This document shows, piece after piece, positions 19,313 through 28,501 of a DNA stretch of 64,000 nt; position 1 is the stretch's first letter, and every line of letters begins with the position of its first letter. The notes under the pieces were generated by a model, which saw nothing but the letters and a program-made list of their open reading frames with translations, was not told where the DNA came from and did no database searches. Position numbers and translations under genes: made by a program. Source of the DNA: Mucilaginibacter terrae (GTDB taxonomy: Bacteria; Bacteroidota; Bacteroidia; Sphingobacteriales; Sphingobacteriaceae); NCBI RefSeq assembly GCF_031951985.1, contig NZ_JAVLVU010000001.1, forward strand, positions 2,604,001 to 2,668,000. Reading direction: 5' to 3'.

Positions 19313-21337
19313 ATGGAAACAGTATTGTATAATTTAGGACAAGCGGTAGGCGCCGCCATTATTCATTCGTTATGGCAGGCCTTGTTGGTATACCTGGTAT
19401 TACGGGCTATGCTTGCGGCCCTGCCGGGCATTAGTGCAGGCGGAAAATACAACTTATCGGTTGCTGCTTTAATGAGCATTAGCTTGTGGTTTTTGTTTAC
19501 ACTGGTTATGCAACTCTATGATCAAAACTGGGGCAACAACGATGCATTGCAGGAAACTTACCCGTTAACGTTACAGGCGATGAGCAAATCGGCCGTGCAG
19601 GTTTACCAGGATTACAGCTTAAGCCTGCGCCCCCACCTGCCCTACATCAGTTTATTATACATGTGCGGTTTAATACTGCAAACTACCCGATTAATGTGGA
19701 ACAGGCAGCAGCTTAACCAACTCAAACAATCGTTTATACAAAATGATGCTTTAAGTGAGCAGGTAAGCCGTTTGGCAAAAAGACTTTCGTTAAACAAAAC
19801 GGTGTTCATTGGTTTAAGCAAGTACGTTACCGTTCCATGTGTGGCCGGTTATTTAAAGCCCATCCTGCTTTTACCGGCATCGGTATATACCTGCCTTTCG
19901 GCTGCCGAAATTGAAGCCATTATTATACATGAACTGGCGCACGTAAAACGGCACGATTACCTGGTTAACTACATGCAACAATTATTGGCTACGGTAATGT
20001 TCTTTAACCCTTTTACGCATTTAATAAACCGCATTATTAATACCGAGCGCGAAAACTGCTGCGACGACATGGTAGTGAGCGTAACCGGCCAACCTTTAAA
20101 CTATGCCTACGCCCTGCTCAAATTGCAAGAAACACAAACACATCAAAACACGCTGGCACTTGCAGCCACCGGTAAAAACTACACCCTCCTAAATCGAATA
20201 GAACGTATCATGAAAACACAAAAACCAAGCGGTAACATTCGCCACCTCGTTTTTTCGCTGGCACTGTTAGCCGGTAGTATTTGCAGCATTGCCTGGTTAA
20301 ATCCTGAATTTAAAGATGGCAAATTAGTGGTTAGGCCGGTAAAGGCATTTAATGCCCGGCAAAACGTATTAACCGATACGCTGCCCAAACATCACAAAAT
20401 GCCTGAAACTTTAAAGGTTGTTAAAACATCAAAACCAAAGTTGCCCAAGGCTGCAAAACCAGCATCAACAGAAGATATTGGTTATGCCGTAAGTTATTCT
20501 GACGATCCAAAACTGGATCGCTTAACCAGGGAAGTTGACAAGCAGGCTGCAATTATAGACAAGTATTATAACAGCCCCAAGTATCTCAAACTTCAGCAAG
20601 AGCTGGAAAAAGTGGGAGAAAAATTGGATATGTTTCAGGAATCGCCTGAAATAAAGGGGTTGCAGGAAAGATTTGAAAAACAAAGCTCATCTTTTGATGC
20701 ACTTAATAACGATCCGCAAATAGAAAAAATAAACAGCCAGATAGATGAACTGAGCAACAACATAGACCAGTATTACAACAGTACCGAATATAAAAAAGCG
20801 TTGGATAATTATGAAAAAGCTGAAAAAGAATTGGGCAATATAGCAAACCCCAACAGCAATACTTATAAAGCGCGTTACAAGGCGTTTCAAAAAGCAGCAG
20901 ATAACTTTAACAAATATCAGCATAGCCAGTATATCAAAAATCAGCAAGATGAAATTAGAATACTAAGCGGTAAAATGAGGGAATTTTACAATAGTGCCGA
21001 ATATGTTAAGCAGCGCGACGCGATCAAACTAATGTCGGATAGTATAGGCAAAGCTTTTCATAACCCAAAAATGAAAGGTTACCGTGAGCAAATGAATGCT
21101 TTGCAAAAACAGCTGCAGCTGCTTCAATCCACACCAGAGTTAAAATTGGCCCATCTTCGCTTAAAGCAAGCATCTCAACGGGTGCGCGAGTATATGAACA
21201 GCGCAGAATTTAAAAAGCGCAACCCAACTTACATGAGTAATGGTTATACCCATCAGTTAAAAAAGACAAAAGTTGAAAAACTTGAGATCAAAGAAAAACC
21301 TAAAGAGATCATCATACTTGAACCTACAATTAATTAA
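19313..21337 (+). CDS. M56 (BlaR1-like) membrane metalloprotease with C-terminal 23-residue repeats
   Basis: A 674-residue integral membrane protein. Hydrophobic segments lie near residues 12-40, 50-70, 110-130 and 310-330. The zinc protease core has H206-E-L-A-H210 (HExxH), with ERENCCDDM as the downstream Glu-containing motif. After the last membrane segment BlaR1 normally carries a penicillin-binding sensor; here residues about 420-640 instead hold roughly nine units of about 23 residues with NSxEY-type starts, predicted helical. It is expected to cleave the BlaI-like repressor in response to an unknown envelope signal. A terminator follows. Confidence 0.88.
   Translation: METVLYNLGQAVGAAIIHSLWQALLVYLVLRAMLAALPGISAGGKYNLSVAALMSISLWFLFTLVMQLYDQNWGNNDALQETYPLTLQAMSKSAVQVYQDYSLSLRPHLPYISLLYMCGLILQTTRLMWNRQQLNQLKQSFIQNDALSEQVSRLAKRLSLNKTVFIGLSKYVTVPCVAGYLKPILLLPASVYTCLSAAEIEAIIIHELAHVKRHDYLVNYMQQLLATVMFFNPFTHLINRIINTERENCCDDMVVSVTGQPLNYAYALLKLQETQTHQNTLALAATGKNYTLLNRIERIMKTQKPSGNIRHLVFSLALLAGSICSIAWLNPEFKDGKLVVRPVKAFNARQNVLTDTLPKHHKMPETLKVVKTSKPKLPKAAKPASTEDIGYAVSYSDDPKLDRLTREVDKQAAIIDKYYNSPKYLKLQQELEKVGEKLDMFQESPEIKGLQERFEKQSSSFDALNNDPQIEKINSQIDELSNNIDQYYNSTEYKKALDNYEKAEKELGNIANPNSNTYKARYKAFQKAADNFNKYQHSQYIKNQQDEIRILSGKMREFYNSAEYVKQRDAIKLMSDSIGKAFHNPKMKGYREQMNALQKQLQLLQSTPELKLAHLRLKQASQRVREYMNSAEFKKRNPTYMSNGYTHQLKKTKVEKLEIKEKPKEIIILEPTIN
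20570..21232 (+). repeat. About nine tandem 23-residue coding repeats in the M56 protein
   Basis: Unit starts read NSPKY, ESPEI, NDPQI, NSTEY, NPNSNTY, HSQYI, NSAEY, NPKMK, STPEL and NSAEF. The distances between them are 23, 23, 23, 23, 25, 23, 24, 22 and 23 residues. Each unit continues with a charged, Leu/Ile-spaced helix. Confidence 0.8.
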
Positions 21338-21344
21338 CCAACTT

Positions 21345-21372
21345 AAAGGCGCTCTAACAAGCGCCTTTTTTA
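21345..21372 (+). terminator. Terminator after the M56 protease gene
   Basis: AAAGGCGCT and AGCGCCTTT form a perfect 9-bp stem around CTAACA, followed by T6. It isolates the blaI/M56 pair from recN. Confidence 0.92.
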
Positions 21373-21436
21373 TGCACTATACTTACGCTTAAAACACCAA
21401 ATGCTAATATTGTTAGACATTATTTAGGTATTTGAA

Positions 21437-21444
21437 TATCTTTG
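21437..21444 (+). promoter_or_regulatory. -7 element of the recN promoter
   Basis: TATCTTTG matches TAnnTTTG and a TTG at about 21411 lies near the -33 distance. The leader would be about 15 bases with a small AGGA before the ATG. Confidence 0.55.
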
Positions 21445-21463
21445 TCTACAAGGATATTTACAC

Positions 21464-23125
21464 ATGCTTCAGCAGCTAACCATTAATAACTACGCATTAA
21501 TTGATAACCTCGACATTAGTTTTGATGCCGGGCTAAACATTATAACCGGCGAAACCGGTGCCGGTAAATCCATTATACTGGGTGCATTATCGTTAATACT
21601 GGGTCAGCGGGCCGAGAGTAAGTACTTTTTTAATCAGCAAAAAAAGTGCGTTATAGAGGGTACCTTTAAAATAGGCGGGTTTCATTTAAAAGCATTTTTT
21701 GAAGACAATGACCTGGATTATGAAGTAGAAACGGTGTTAAGGCGAGAAATATCGTCGGATGGTAAATCACGTGCTTTTGTGAACGATACGCCGGTTAACC
21801 TGGCAACGCTTAAACTATTGGGCGAGCAGCTTATCGACATCCACTCGCAACAAGCCACTCGCGAAATTAACGATCCGGCATTTCAGCTATTGGTGGTTGA
21901 CGGCGTGGCTAAACATCAGCCTTTGTTGTTGGAGTATCAATCCGGTTTTCGTGCTTACAAAAAAGCTAATACCCGGTTACAGCAGTTAATAACTGATAGC
22001 AATAAGGCCAAGGCCGACCTTGATTATTACCAGTTTCAGTTTGATGAACTGGAGAAAGCCGCATTGCTGGCTGATGAGCAGGAAGAACTGGAAAAAGAAC
22101 TTTTTACCTTAAACAATGCCGAAGAAATTAAGCGCAACTTAACCGGCGCGTTGTATTTGTTGCAGGATGGTGAATCGGCCGTTACGTTACAACTAAAGGA
22201 GGCTAACCAGCAGCTGGCTTCGCTCGAAAAATTCAACCCCGATATTGCCGAGCTGCACGAGCGTTTGAACAGCACCCTTATTGAGTTGAAAGACATTGCT
22301 GCCGAAATTGAAATACTGGAGCAACGTACCCAAACCAATGAGGCCCGGGCCGACGAGGTAAACACCCGTTTGAGTTTGATTTATAACCTGCAAAAAAAAC
22401 ATCGCGTAACCAGCAATGCCGAACTACTGGCCATACAGGAAGATCTTTCGGGCAAAATACAGCAGGCATTGTTTGGCGATGAGGAAATAGACGCGTTACA
22501 AGAACAGATTAAACTGCAAAAGGCCGATTTGGAAAGACTTGCCGAACAGCTATCGGCTAACCGCATCAATGCCCTCCCAGATATTGAGAAGCAGGTAATG
22601 GATACCCTGGCCGAAATGGGCATGGGCAATGCTCAAATTAAAATTGAACATACCCACAACGCCGATAAAGAACTCACCAAAAACGGTACCGACCAAATCC
22701 GTTTCCTGTTCACCGCCAATAAGGGCCATAACCTGGCCGAGATGAGCAAGGTGGCATCGGGTGGTGAGCTTTCGAGGCTCATGCTGAGCATTAAGTCGAT
22801 CATTGCCAAGTATACTTCCTTACCAACCATTATTTTTGACGAGATAGACACCGGCGTATCGGGCGAGGTGGCCAACAAAGTGGGTATTATTATGGAACGC
22901 CTGGCCAAAAACCTTCAGGTAATGACCATTACACACCTGCCGCAAATTGCCAGTAAAGGCCAAAGTCACTATTTTGTGTATAAGGATACCGAAACTGATA
23001 CCACCTTTACCCAACTACGCAAACTAAACAATGACGAGCGTGTGCTCGAAATTGCTAAAATGCTGAGCGGTGACAAGCCGGGAGAAAGTGCGCTGCAAAA
23101 TGCGAAGGATTTGTTGAAGATATAA
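21464..23125 (+). CDS. recN: DNA repair protein RecN
   Basis: SMC-like ATPase for double-strand-break repair. The 553-residue protein has the N-terminal YALIDNLDI, Walker A GETGAGKS, a long coiled-coil middle (residues about 150-350), the ABC signature ASGGELSRLMLSIK, Walker B TIIFDEIDTGVSGEVA and the ITHLPQIAS motif. Length is normal. It has its own promoter because the blaI/M56 unit upstream ends in a terminator. Confidence 0.96.
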   Translation: MLQQLTINNYALIDNLDISFDAGLNIITGETGAGKSIILGALSLILGQRAESKYFFNQQKKCVIEGTFKIGGFHLKAFFEDNDLDYEVETVLRREISSDGKSRAFVNDTPVNLATLKLLGEQLIDIHSQQATREINDPAFQLLVVDGVAKHQPLLLEYQSGFRAYKKANTRLQQLITDSNKAKADLDYYQFQFDELEKAALLADEQEELEKELFTLNNAEEIKRNLTGALYLLQDGESAVTLQLKEANQQLASLEKFNPDIAELHERLNSTLIELKDIAAEIEILEQRTQTNEARADEVNTRLSLIYNLQKKHRVTSNAELLAIQEDLSGKIQQALFGDEEIDALQEQIKLQKADLERLAEQLSANRINALPDIEKQVMDTLAEMGMGNAQIKIEHTHNADKELTKNGTDQIRFLFTANKGHNLAEMSKVASGGELSRLMLSIKSIIAKYTSLPTIIFDEIDTGVSGEVANKVGIIMERLAKNLQVMTITHLPQIASKGQSHYFVYKDTETDTTFTQLRKLNNDERVLEIAKMLSGDKPGESALQNAKDLLKI

Positions 23126-23250
23126 ACATTAACCGTCACAGCAATTACGAATTTCTTATGGCCTGCTACCGCGATAACGTGTTTGTTATACATATGGCTT
23201 AGTGACAAATAATTTCTACCTTTACCCCCCGATTAACAATTCGAAAGAAC

Positions 23251-24063
23251 ATGGCTTATAATTTATTACAAGGTAAAAAGGGTATCATTTTCGGTGCTCT
23301 TGATGAAAAATCAATTGCCTGGAAAACAGCCCAACGCTGCAAAGCCGAAGGTGCCGAACTGGTATTATCCAATGCCCCTATTGCCCTGCGTATGGGTACC
23401 ATTAATCAACTGGCCGAAGAGGTGAATGCCCCTGTTATTCCGGCTGATGTTACCGTAACCGCCGATATTGAAAATTTATTTACCCAGGCCCAGGAACACT
23501 TTGGCGGTAAAATAGATTTCGTACTGCACTCTATTGGCATGAGCATTAACGTGCGCAAAGGCATACATTACACCGAAAACAATTATGAGTTTTCGCACAA
23601 AGGCATGGACATTTCGGCCTTGAGCTTGCACCGTATTTTACAGGTTGCCATGAAACAGGATGCCATTAACGAGTGGGGTTCGGTTGTTGCTTTATCATAC
23701 ATTGCCGCTCAACGTGTATTCCCTGATTATAATGACATGGCCGATAATAAGGCTATGTTAGAAAGCATTGCCCGTAACTTTGGTTACCAATACGGTGTTA
23801 AAAAGAATGTACGTATCAATACCATATCACAATCGCCAACCCGCACCACTGCAGGTTCGGGCGTTAAAGGCTTTGATGGCTTTGTTGATTTTGCCGAAAA
23901 GATGAGTCCGCTGGGTAACGCCACTGCCGACCAGTGTGCCGATTACTGCGTAACCCTGTTCTCCGATTTAACTAAAATGGTTACTATGCAAAATCTTTTC
24001 CATGATGGTGGATTCTCCTACACCGGCGTAACCCAAGCTATCATCGATCAAATGACTAAATAA
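23251..24063 (+). CDS. fabI: Enoyl-[acyl-carrier-protein] reductase FabI
   Basis: NADH-dependent reductase of fatty acid elongation. The 270-residue protein has the SDR-like GIIFGALDEKSIAW start, LHSIGMS, and the catalytic region LSYIAAQRVFPDYNDMADNK with Tyr then Tyr-x6-Lys, as in E. coli FabI. SPTRTTAGSG and DLTKMVTMQNLFHDGG are also family features. A TACCTTTA sequence about 30 bases upstream may be the promoter. A terminator follows. Confidence 0.96.
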   Translation: MAYNLLQGKKGIIFGALDEKSIAWKTAQRCKAEGAELVLSNAPIALRMGTINQLAEEVNAPVIPADVTVTADIENLFTQAQEHFGGKIDFVLHSIGMSINVRKGIHYTENNYEFSHKGMDISALSLHRILQVAMKQDAINEWGSVVALSYIAAQRVFPDYNDMADNKAMLESIARNFGYQYGVKKNVRINTISQSPTRTTAGSGVKGFDGFVDFAEKMSPLGNATADQCADYCVTLFSDLTKMVTMQNLFHDGGFSYTGVTQAIIDQMTK

Positions 24064-24087
24064 TCCTCCCAGGAATATACCTATTGA

Positions 24088-24115
24088 AAGCCACGTTAAA
24101 TAACGTGGCTTTTTT
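24088..24115 (+). terminator. Terminator of fabI
   Basis: AAGCCACGTTA and TAACGTGGCTT form an 11-bp stem followed by T5. Confidence 0.92.
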
Positions 24116-24124
24116 GTTTTGAAT

Positions 24125-24146
24125 ATTAACTAAATTTTTAGTTAAT
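24125..24146 (+). promoter_or_regulatory. Perfect 22-bp dyad before the 24154 gene
   Basis: ATTAACTAAA-TT-TTTAGTTAAT is a perfect inverted repeat with 10-bp arms. It ends eight bases before the ATG and overlaps a TTAATTTG sequence that resembles a -7 element, so it looks like an operator. Confidence 0.55.
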
Positions 24147-24153
24147 TTGAATT

Positions 24154-25368
24154 ATGCTGAAGTATGGGTTTATATTATTACTGTTTTGTCCGCTACTGTC
24201 GTGGGCACAATATACCATATCAGGCAAAATCATCAATCTGTATGATAAAAAACCTATTGCCAAAGCCAGTGTATTTTTAAGTAATACCACCGTAGGCAGT
24301 GCAAGCGGCGAAGATGGCAGTTATACACTCAGTAATGTAAAACCAGGCCAATATGATATGGTGGTGTCGGTAGTGGGATATGAAACCTTTCATAAAACGG
24401 TACTAATCAGTAATAATCTCAACATTCCGTACATAGAGCTTACGCCCAAAACAGTTGAATTAAATGCCGTATTGGTTAAGCCCGATCCTAACTGGCAACA
24501 GAATTACAGATTATTTAAGGAGGAGTTTTTTGGCCGTTCGCCCGAAGCTGAACAATGTAAGATACTTAACCCTGAGGTCTTAAATTTGGATTTTGACAAA
24601 AGCAAGAATGAACTTACAGCCAGTTCTAACGGCTATCTTGAAATTGAAAACAAAGCTTTAGGCTATAATATCAAATACAACCTGGTAGAGCTTAAACGTA
24701 ACTACCGCAGCGGTATAACATTTTATATGGGCAATACCTTGTTTACAGATATGCAAGGCAAATCATCGCAACAAAAAAAATGGCGCAAGGCTCGTTTAAA
24801 CGCATATTTAGGCTCAAGCGAGCACTATTTCCGTTCTATTATCAGCAACACTTTAACCGAAGCTGGCTTTAAAACCTTCCCACTACTCCGAAGGCCAAAT
24901 CCACAACGGAAACCTGATAGTTTAATTAAAGCCAAACTTAAACAGTTTAGAATGGCATCATTGCTAAATGGCACACACAATTTTCAACGTAATGACTCGC
25001 TCAACTACTGGGCCGAACAAAACCGCCTACCTAAAACGGTTGATTATTTGGTTACCAAACCGCTACGTGTAGATAGTTTGGTAAAACGCACTGATGTAAA
25101 AGGAATTTTTGCCCTTAGTTACAACGAAATTTTGTATATTGTTTACATTAAAAAAAGTGATGATGGGAGCTTACAAAACAAACCGATGAATGCGCCAAAC
25201 AATCCGGCTACCCTCATGACTATTAAGGAACCCTATACCTTTTTTGATTTGAATGGAATTATTATTAATCCAACATCATTTTTATACGAAGGAGCTTGGG
25301 GAACCGACCGCGTAGCTAAATTACTCCCGGTTGATTACGACCCGGCCGAAAAAGAACACAAACCTTAA
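24154..25368 (+). CDS. Secreted protein with carboxypeptidase regulatory-like domain
   Basis: A 404-residue protein with a signal peptide ending SWA before QYTISGKI. Residues about 20-100 form a CarboxypepD_reg-like beta-sandwich (YTISGKIINLYDKKPIAKA, ASGEDGSYTLSNVKPGQYDMVVSVVGY), a module seen at the start of Bacteroidota TonB receptors. The rest is not a receptor barrel and is of unknown function. A similar architecture occurs in secreted Bacteroidota proteins of unknown role. It is preceded by a perfect dyad and followed by a shared terminator with clpC. Confidence 0.75.
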   Translation: MLKYGFILLLFCPLLSWAQYTISGKIINLYDKKPIAKASVFLSNTTVGSASGEDGSYTLSNVKPGQYDMVVSVVGYETFHKTVLISNNLNIPYIELTPKTVELNAVLVKPDPNWQQNYRLFKEEFFGRSPEAEQCKILNPEVLNLDFDKSKNELTASSNGYLEIENKALGYNIKYNLVELKRNYRSGITFYMGNTLFTDMQGKSSQQKKWRKARLNAYLGSSEHYFRSIISNTLTEAGFKTFPLLRRPNPQRKPDSLIKAKLKQFRMASLLNGTHNFQRNDSLNYWAEQNRLPKTVDYLVTKPLRVDSLVKRTDVKGIFALSYNEILYIVYIKKSDDGSLQNKPMNAPNNPATLMTIKEPYTFFDLNGIIINPTSFLYEGAWGTDRVAKLLPVDYDPAEKEHKP

Positions 25369-25399
25369 TACCATATCACACAACACACACCACAAAGCA

Positions 25400-25429
25400 A
25401 AACGGCCGCTAATTTCTTAGCGGCCGTTT
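25400..25429. terminator. Bidirectional terminator between 24154 gene and clpC
   Basis: AAACGGCCGCTAA and TTAGCGGCCGTTT form a perfect 13-bp stem with a TTTC-type loop, between two converging genes. T-runs are short on both sides. Confidence 0.85.
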
Positions 25430-25448
25430 GCATTTATGTTATTAAAAC

Positions 25449-27983
25449 TTATCCCTGCTGCTCTGCTTCGGGAGTTTTGCTTTCACCGTTGTGTTTAGCA
25501 TTTATTTTTATTTCGTTGGCTTCTTTGTCAAAGTCAACTTCCATAACGTCACCATCAGCTAATTCGCCTTTCAATATTTCCTCGGCAATCGGGTCTTCGA
25601 GGTATTTTTGAATGGCACGTTTAAGTGGACGTGCGCCAAAGTTCTCGTCGTAACCACGTTCGGCAATTACTTCTTTGGCATTTTCGGTCAACTCAATTTT
25701 GTAACCTAAGCTGTTTATACGGCCAAATAATGAGGCTAACTCAATATCAATGATTTTGTAAATGTTCTCTTTAGTTAAAGAGTTAAATACAATCACATCA
25801 TCAACACGGTTCAAAAACTCAGGGGCAAAAGCACGTTTCAGTGCGTTTTCAATTACACCTCTCGAATGGGCATCGGCTTGGTTAACTTTGGCAGCAGTGT
25901 TGAAACCAACACCTTGTCCAAAATCCTTTAACTGGCGTGCACCAATATTTGAGGTCATGATGATAATGGTATTCCTGAAATCAACCTTACGACCTAACGA
26001 GTCGGTTAGCTGACCTTCATCCAACACCTGTAAAAGAATATTGAAAACATCAGGGTGAGCTTTTTCGATCTCATCTAACAATACCACCGAGTATGGTTTA
26101 CGACGTACTTTTTCGGTTAATTGTCCACCTTCTTCATAGCCTACGTAGCCCGGAGGCGCACCAACTAAACGTGATACGGCAAATTTTTCCATGTACTCGC
26201 TCATGTCAATTTGAATGAGGGCTTCCTCAGAATCGAACATAAAACGGGCAAGCTCTTTAGCAAGCTCGGTTTTACCAACACCGGTAGGACCTAAGAAAAT
26301 AAACGAACCGATCGGTTTTTTCGGATCTTTCAGTCCGGCACGGGTACGTTGAATGGCACGGGTAAGCTTTTTAATAGCATCATCCTGACCAATAATTTTA
26401 CCTTGAATATTGTTGGTCATGTTCAACAGTTTTTGGCTGTCGGCTTGCCCAACTTTTTGTACCGGTATACCGGTCATCATGGCAACCACTTCAGCAACAT
26501 TATCTTCTGTTACGGTGTAACGTTTCGACTTTGTTTCAGCTTCCCAGGCTGCTTTAGCTTGTTCCAGTTCCTCGAGCAAGTGCTTTTCGGTATCACGAAG
26601 TTTTGCGGCTTCTTCATACTTCTGGCTACGAACTACACGGTTTTTCTCAACCTTGATCAACTCTATCTTCTGCTCAATATCCAGGATGTTATCCGGAACA
26701 TGAATATTGGTTAAGTGTACACGCGAGCCAGCTTCGTCTAAAGCATCAATAGCTTTATCGGGTAAAAAGCGGTCGGTAATGTAACGTGCAGTTAAGCTAA
26801 CGCAAGCGTTAATAGCTTCAGGAGTATAGGTTACGCCATGGTGCTCTTCGTATTTATCCTTAATGCGGGTTAAAATCTCGATAGTTTCATCTGGCGAAGC
26901 CGGTTCAACCATTACCTTTTGGAAACGACGGTCTAACGCACCATCTTTTTCAATGTACTGGCGATATTCATCTAAGGTAGTTGCGCCAATGCACTGGATT
27001 TCTCCACGGGCCAAAGCCGGTTTAAACATGTTCGAGGCATCTAAAGAGCCCGAAGCACCACCAGCACCAACAATAGTATGAATCTCATCAATGAACAGGA
27101 TAACATCCGGAGATTTTTCCAACTCGTTCATCACGGCTTTCATACGTTCCTCAAACTGGCCACGGTATTTGGTACCGGCAACCAATGAGGCTAAGTCTAA
27201 TGTAACTACACGTTTGTTAAATAATACGCGAGATACTTTACGCTGAACAATTCGTAATGCAAGTCCTTCGGCAATGGCCGATTTACCCACACCCGGCTCA
27301 CCTATTAAAATAGGGTTGTTCTTTTTGCGGCGCGACAGGATTTGCGATACACGCTCAATCTCCTTTTCGCGACCAACAATCGGGTCCAATTTACCTTCTT
27401 CGGCAGCTTTGGTTAAATCGCGGCCAAAGTTGTCGAGTACCGGGGTTTTTGATTTAATGTCTGAAACCTTTTTAGGCTGGCTAAATGATTCTTCTTCTTT
27501 AAAATCATCATCGCCGCCGGTTGAAGATCCGGGCATTTCATCAGTAATGTTTTTGTGTGATTCTACTTCACCTTTAAAAATTTCGTAGTTCACATTAAAC
27601 TGTAATAACAGTTGTGAGGCAATATTATCTTCGTCGCGTAAAATAGACAGCAGCAAGTGCTCGGTGCCTATAATATCGCTCTTAAATATCTTTGCTTCCA
27701 GGTAGGTAATTTTTAATACCTTCTCTGCTTGTTTTGTTAAAGGAATGCTGCCAATGTGAACATTGGTGCCGGTTGTGCCCTTTACAGCATCTTCAACTGC
27801 GCGGCGCAGTTTGGCGGTATCCACATTCAAGCCTTTCAGCAATTTTATGGCTATGCCGTCACCGTCGCGGATTAATCCTAATAACAGATGCTCGGTTCCA
27901 ATATAATCATGACCAAGGCGCAGGGCCTCCTCACGGCTATAGGAAATCACATCTTTAACACGTGGCGAAAATTTAGCTTCCAT
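25449..27983 (-). CDS. clpC: ATP-dependent Clp protease ATP-binding subunit ClpC
   Basis: AAA+ unfoldase partner of ClpP. The 844-residue protein (start [12 protein letters not shown], with AGAAAGG upstream as ribosome binding site) has two N-terminal Clp_N repeats ([23 protein letters not shown]), AAA1 with GEPGVGKS and [13 protein letters not shown], a UVR/middle region ([18 protein letters not shown]), and AAA2 with [15 protein letters not shown] and [15 protein letters not shown] long upstream in-frame extension is unlikely because the family starts here. The C terminus is Lys/Glu-rich. Confidence 0.96.
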   Translation of the reverse strand: MEAKFSPRVKDVISYSREEALRLGHDYIGTEHLLLGLIRDGDGIAIKLLKGLNVDTAKLRRAVEDAVKGTTGTNVHIGSIPLTKQAEKVLKITYLEAKIFKSDIIGTEHLLLSILRDEDNIASQLLLQFNVNYEIFKGEVESHKNITDEMPGSSTGGDDDFKEEESFSQPKKVSDIKSKTPVLDNFGRDLTKAAEEGKLDPIVGREKEIERVSQILSRRKKNNPILIGEPGVGKSAIAEGLALRIVQRKVSRVLFNKRVVTLDLASLVAGTKYRGQFEERMKAVMNELEKSPDVILFIDEIHTIVGAGGASGSLDASNMFKPALARGEIQCIGATTLDEYRQYIEKDGALDRRFQKVMVEPASPDETIEILTRIKDKYEEHHGVTYTPEAINACVSLTARYITDRFLPDKAIDALDEAGSRVHLTNIHVPDNILDIEQKIELIKVEKNRVVRSQKYEEAAKLRDTEKHLLEELEQAKAAWEAETKSKRYTVTEDNVAEVVAMMTGIPVQKVGQADSQKLLNMTNNIQGKIIGQDDAIKKLTRAIQRTRAGLKDPKKPIGSFIFLGPTGVGKTELAKELARFMFDSEEALIQIDMSEYMEKFAVSRLVGAPPGYVGYEEGGQLTEKVRRKPYSVVLLDEIEKAHPDVFNILLQVLDEGQLTDSLGRKVDFRNTIIIMTSNIGARQLKDFGQGVGFNTAAKVNQADAHSRGVIENALKRAFAPEFLNRVDDVIVFNSLTKENIYKIIDIELASLFGRINSLGYKIELTENAKEVIAERGYDENFGARPLKRAIQKYLEDPIAEEILKGELADGDVMEVDFDKEANEIKINAKHNGESKTPEAEQQG

Positions 27984-28501
27984 TGAGTACCTTTCTATAG
28001 TTTGTTTAACATACCGGATGAATATCTCTTTTAAAGGGGTACACATGCGGAAGTTTATATTGTTTAACAACAATGTTGCCAACTCCTAAATGTTGGCACA
28101 TGCAAATTGTTATTTAATTGTAATCTGTTTTAAACCGAACGATTTCGGCTTACTTGTATTAGTGTTTACTGTAGAATAACGTGTAATTAACAACATATTA
28201 CATTTGCAATTTAGTATTTGATTTAAACTTTTTCATAAAGTTTAACAAATATCTTTTACAGCATTACATATTATAAGGCAGCATGTTATTTCGTCACAAC
28301 GGCGTGCCATTAAGACATACGTAATATCAGGCTATCCGGTTTATGCCGTTGCTCCACTTACTGAATACGTATGCAGGCGCAATTATGTTAACGATTTTTT
28401 TAATATTTATTTCAAAACACATTTTACAAACAATAATTGCCGGTTACTTGCTTTTGTAATGCCACCAATTTGGCTGATATTTGAGCCCTCAACATAGAAA
28501 C
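27984..28501. other. Divergent intergenic region between clpC and ettA
   Basis: About 518 bases without a credible gene. It holds a dyad, TGCCAAC-8-GTTGGCA (28077-28098), about 95 bases upstream of clpC and a possible clpC control site, plus a short CAACA-A-TGTTG. A TTTTG at 28451 and TATTTG at 28478 could be a weak ettA promoter. The centre is AT-rich, and I see no RNA gene in it. Confidence 0.5.
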
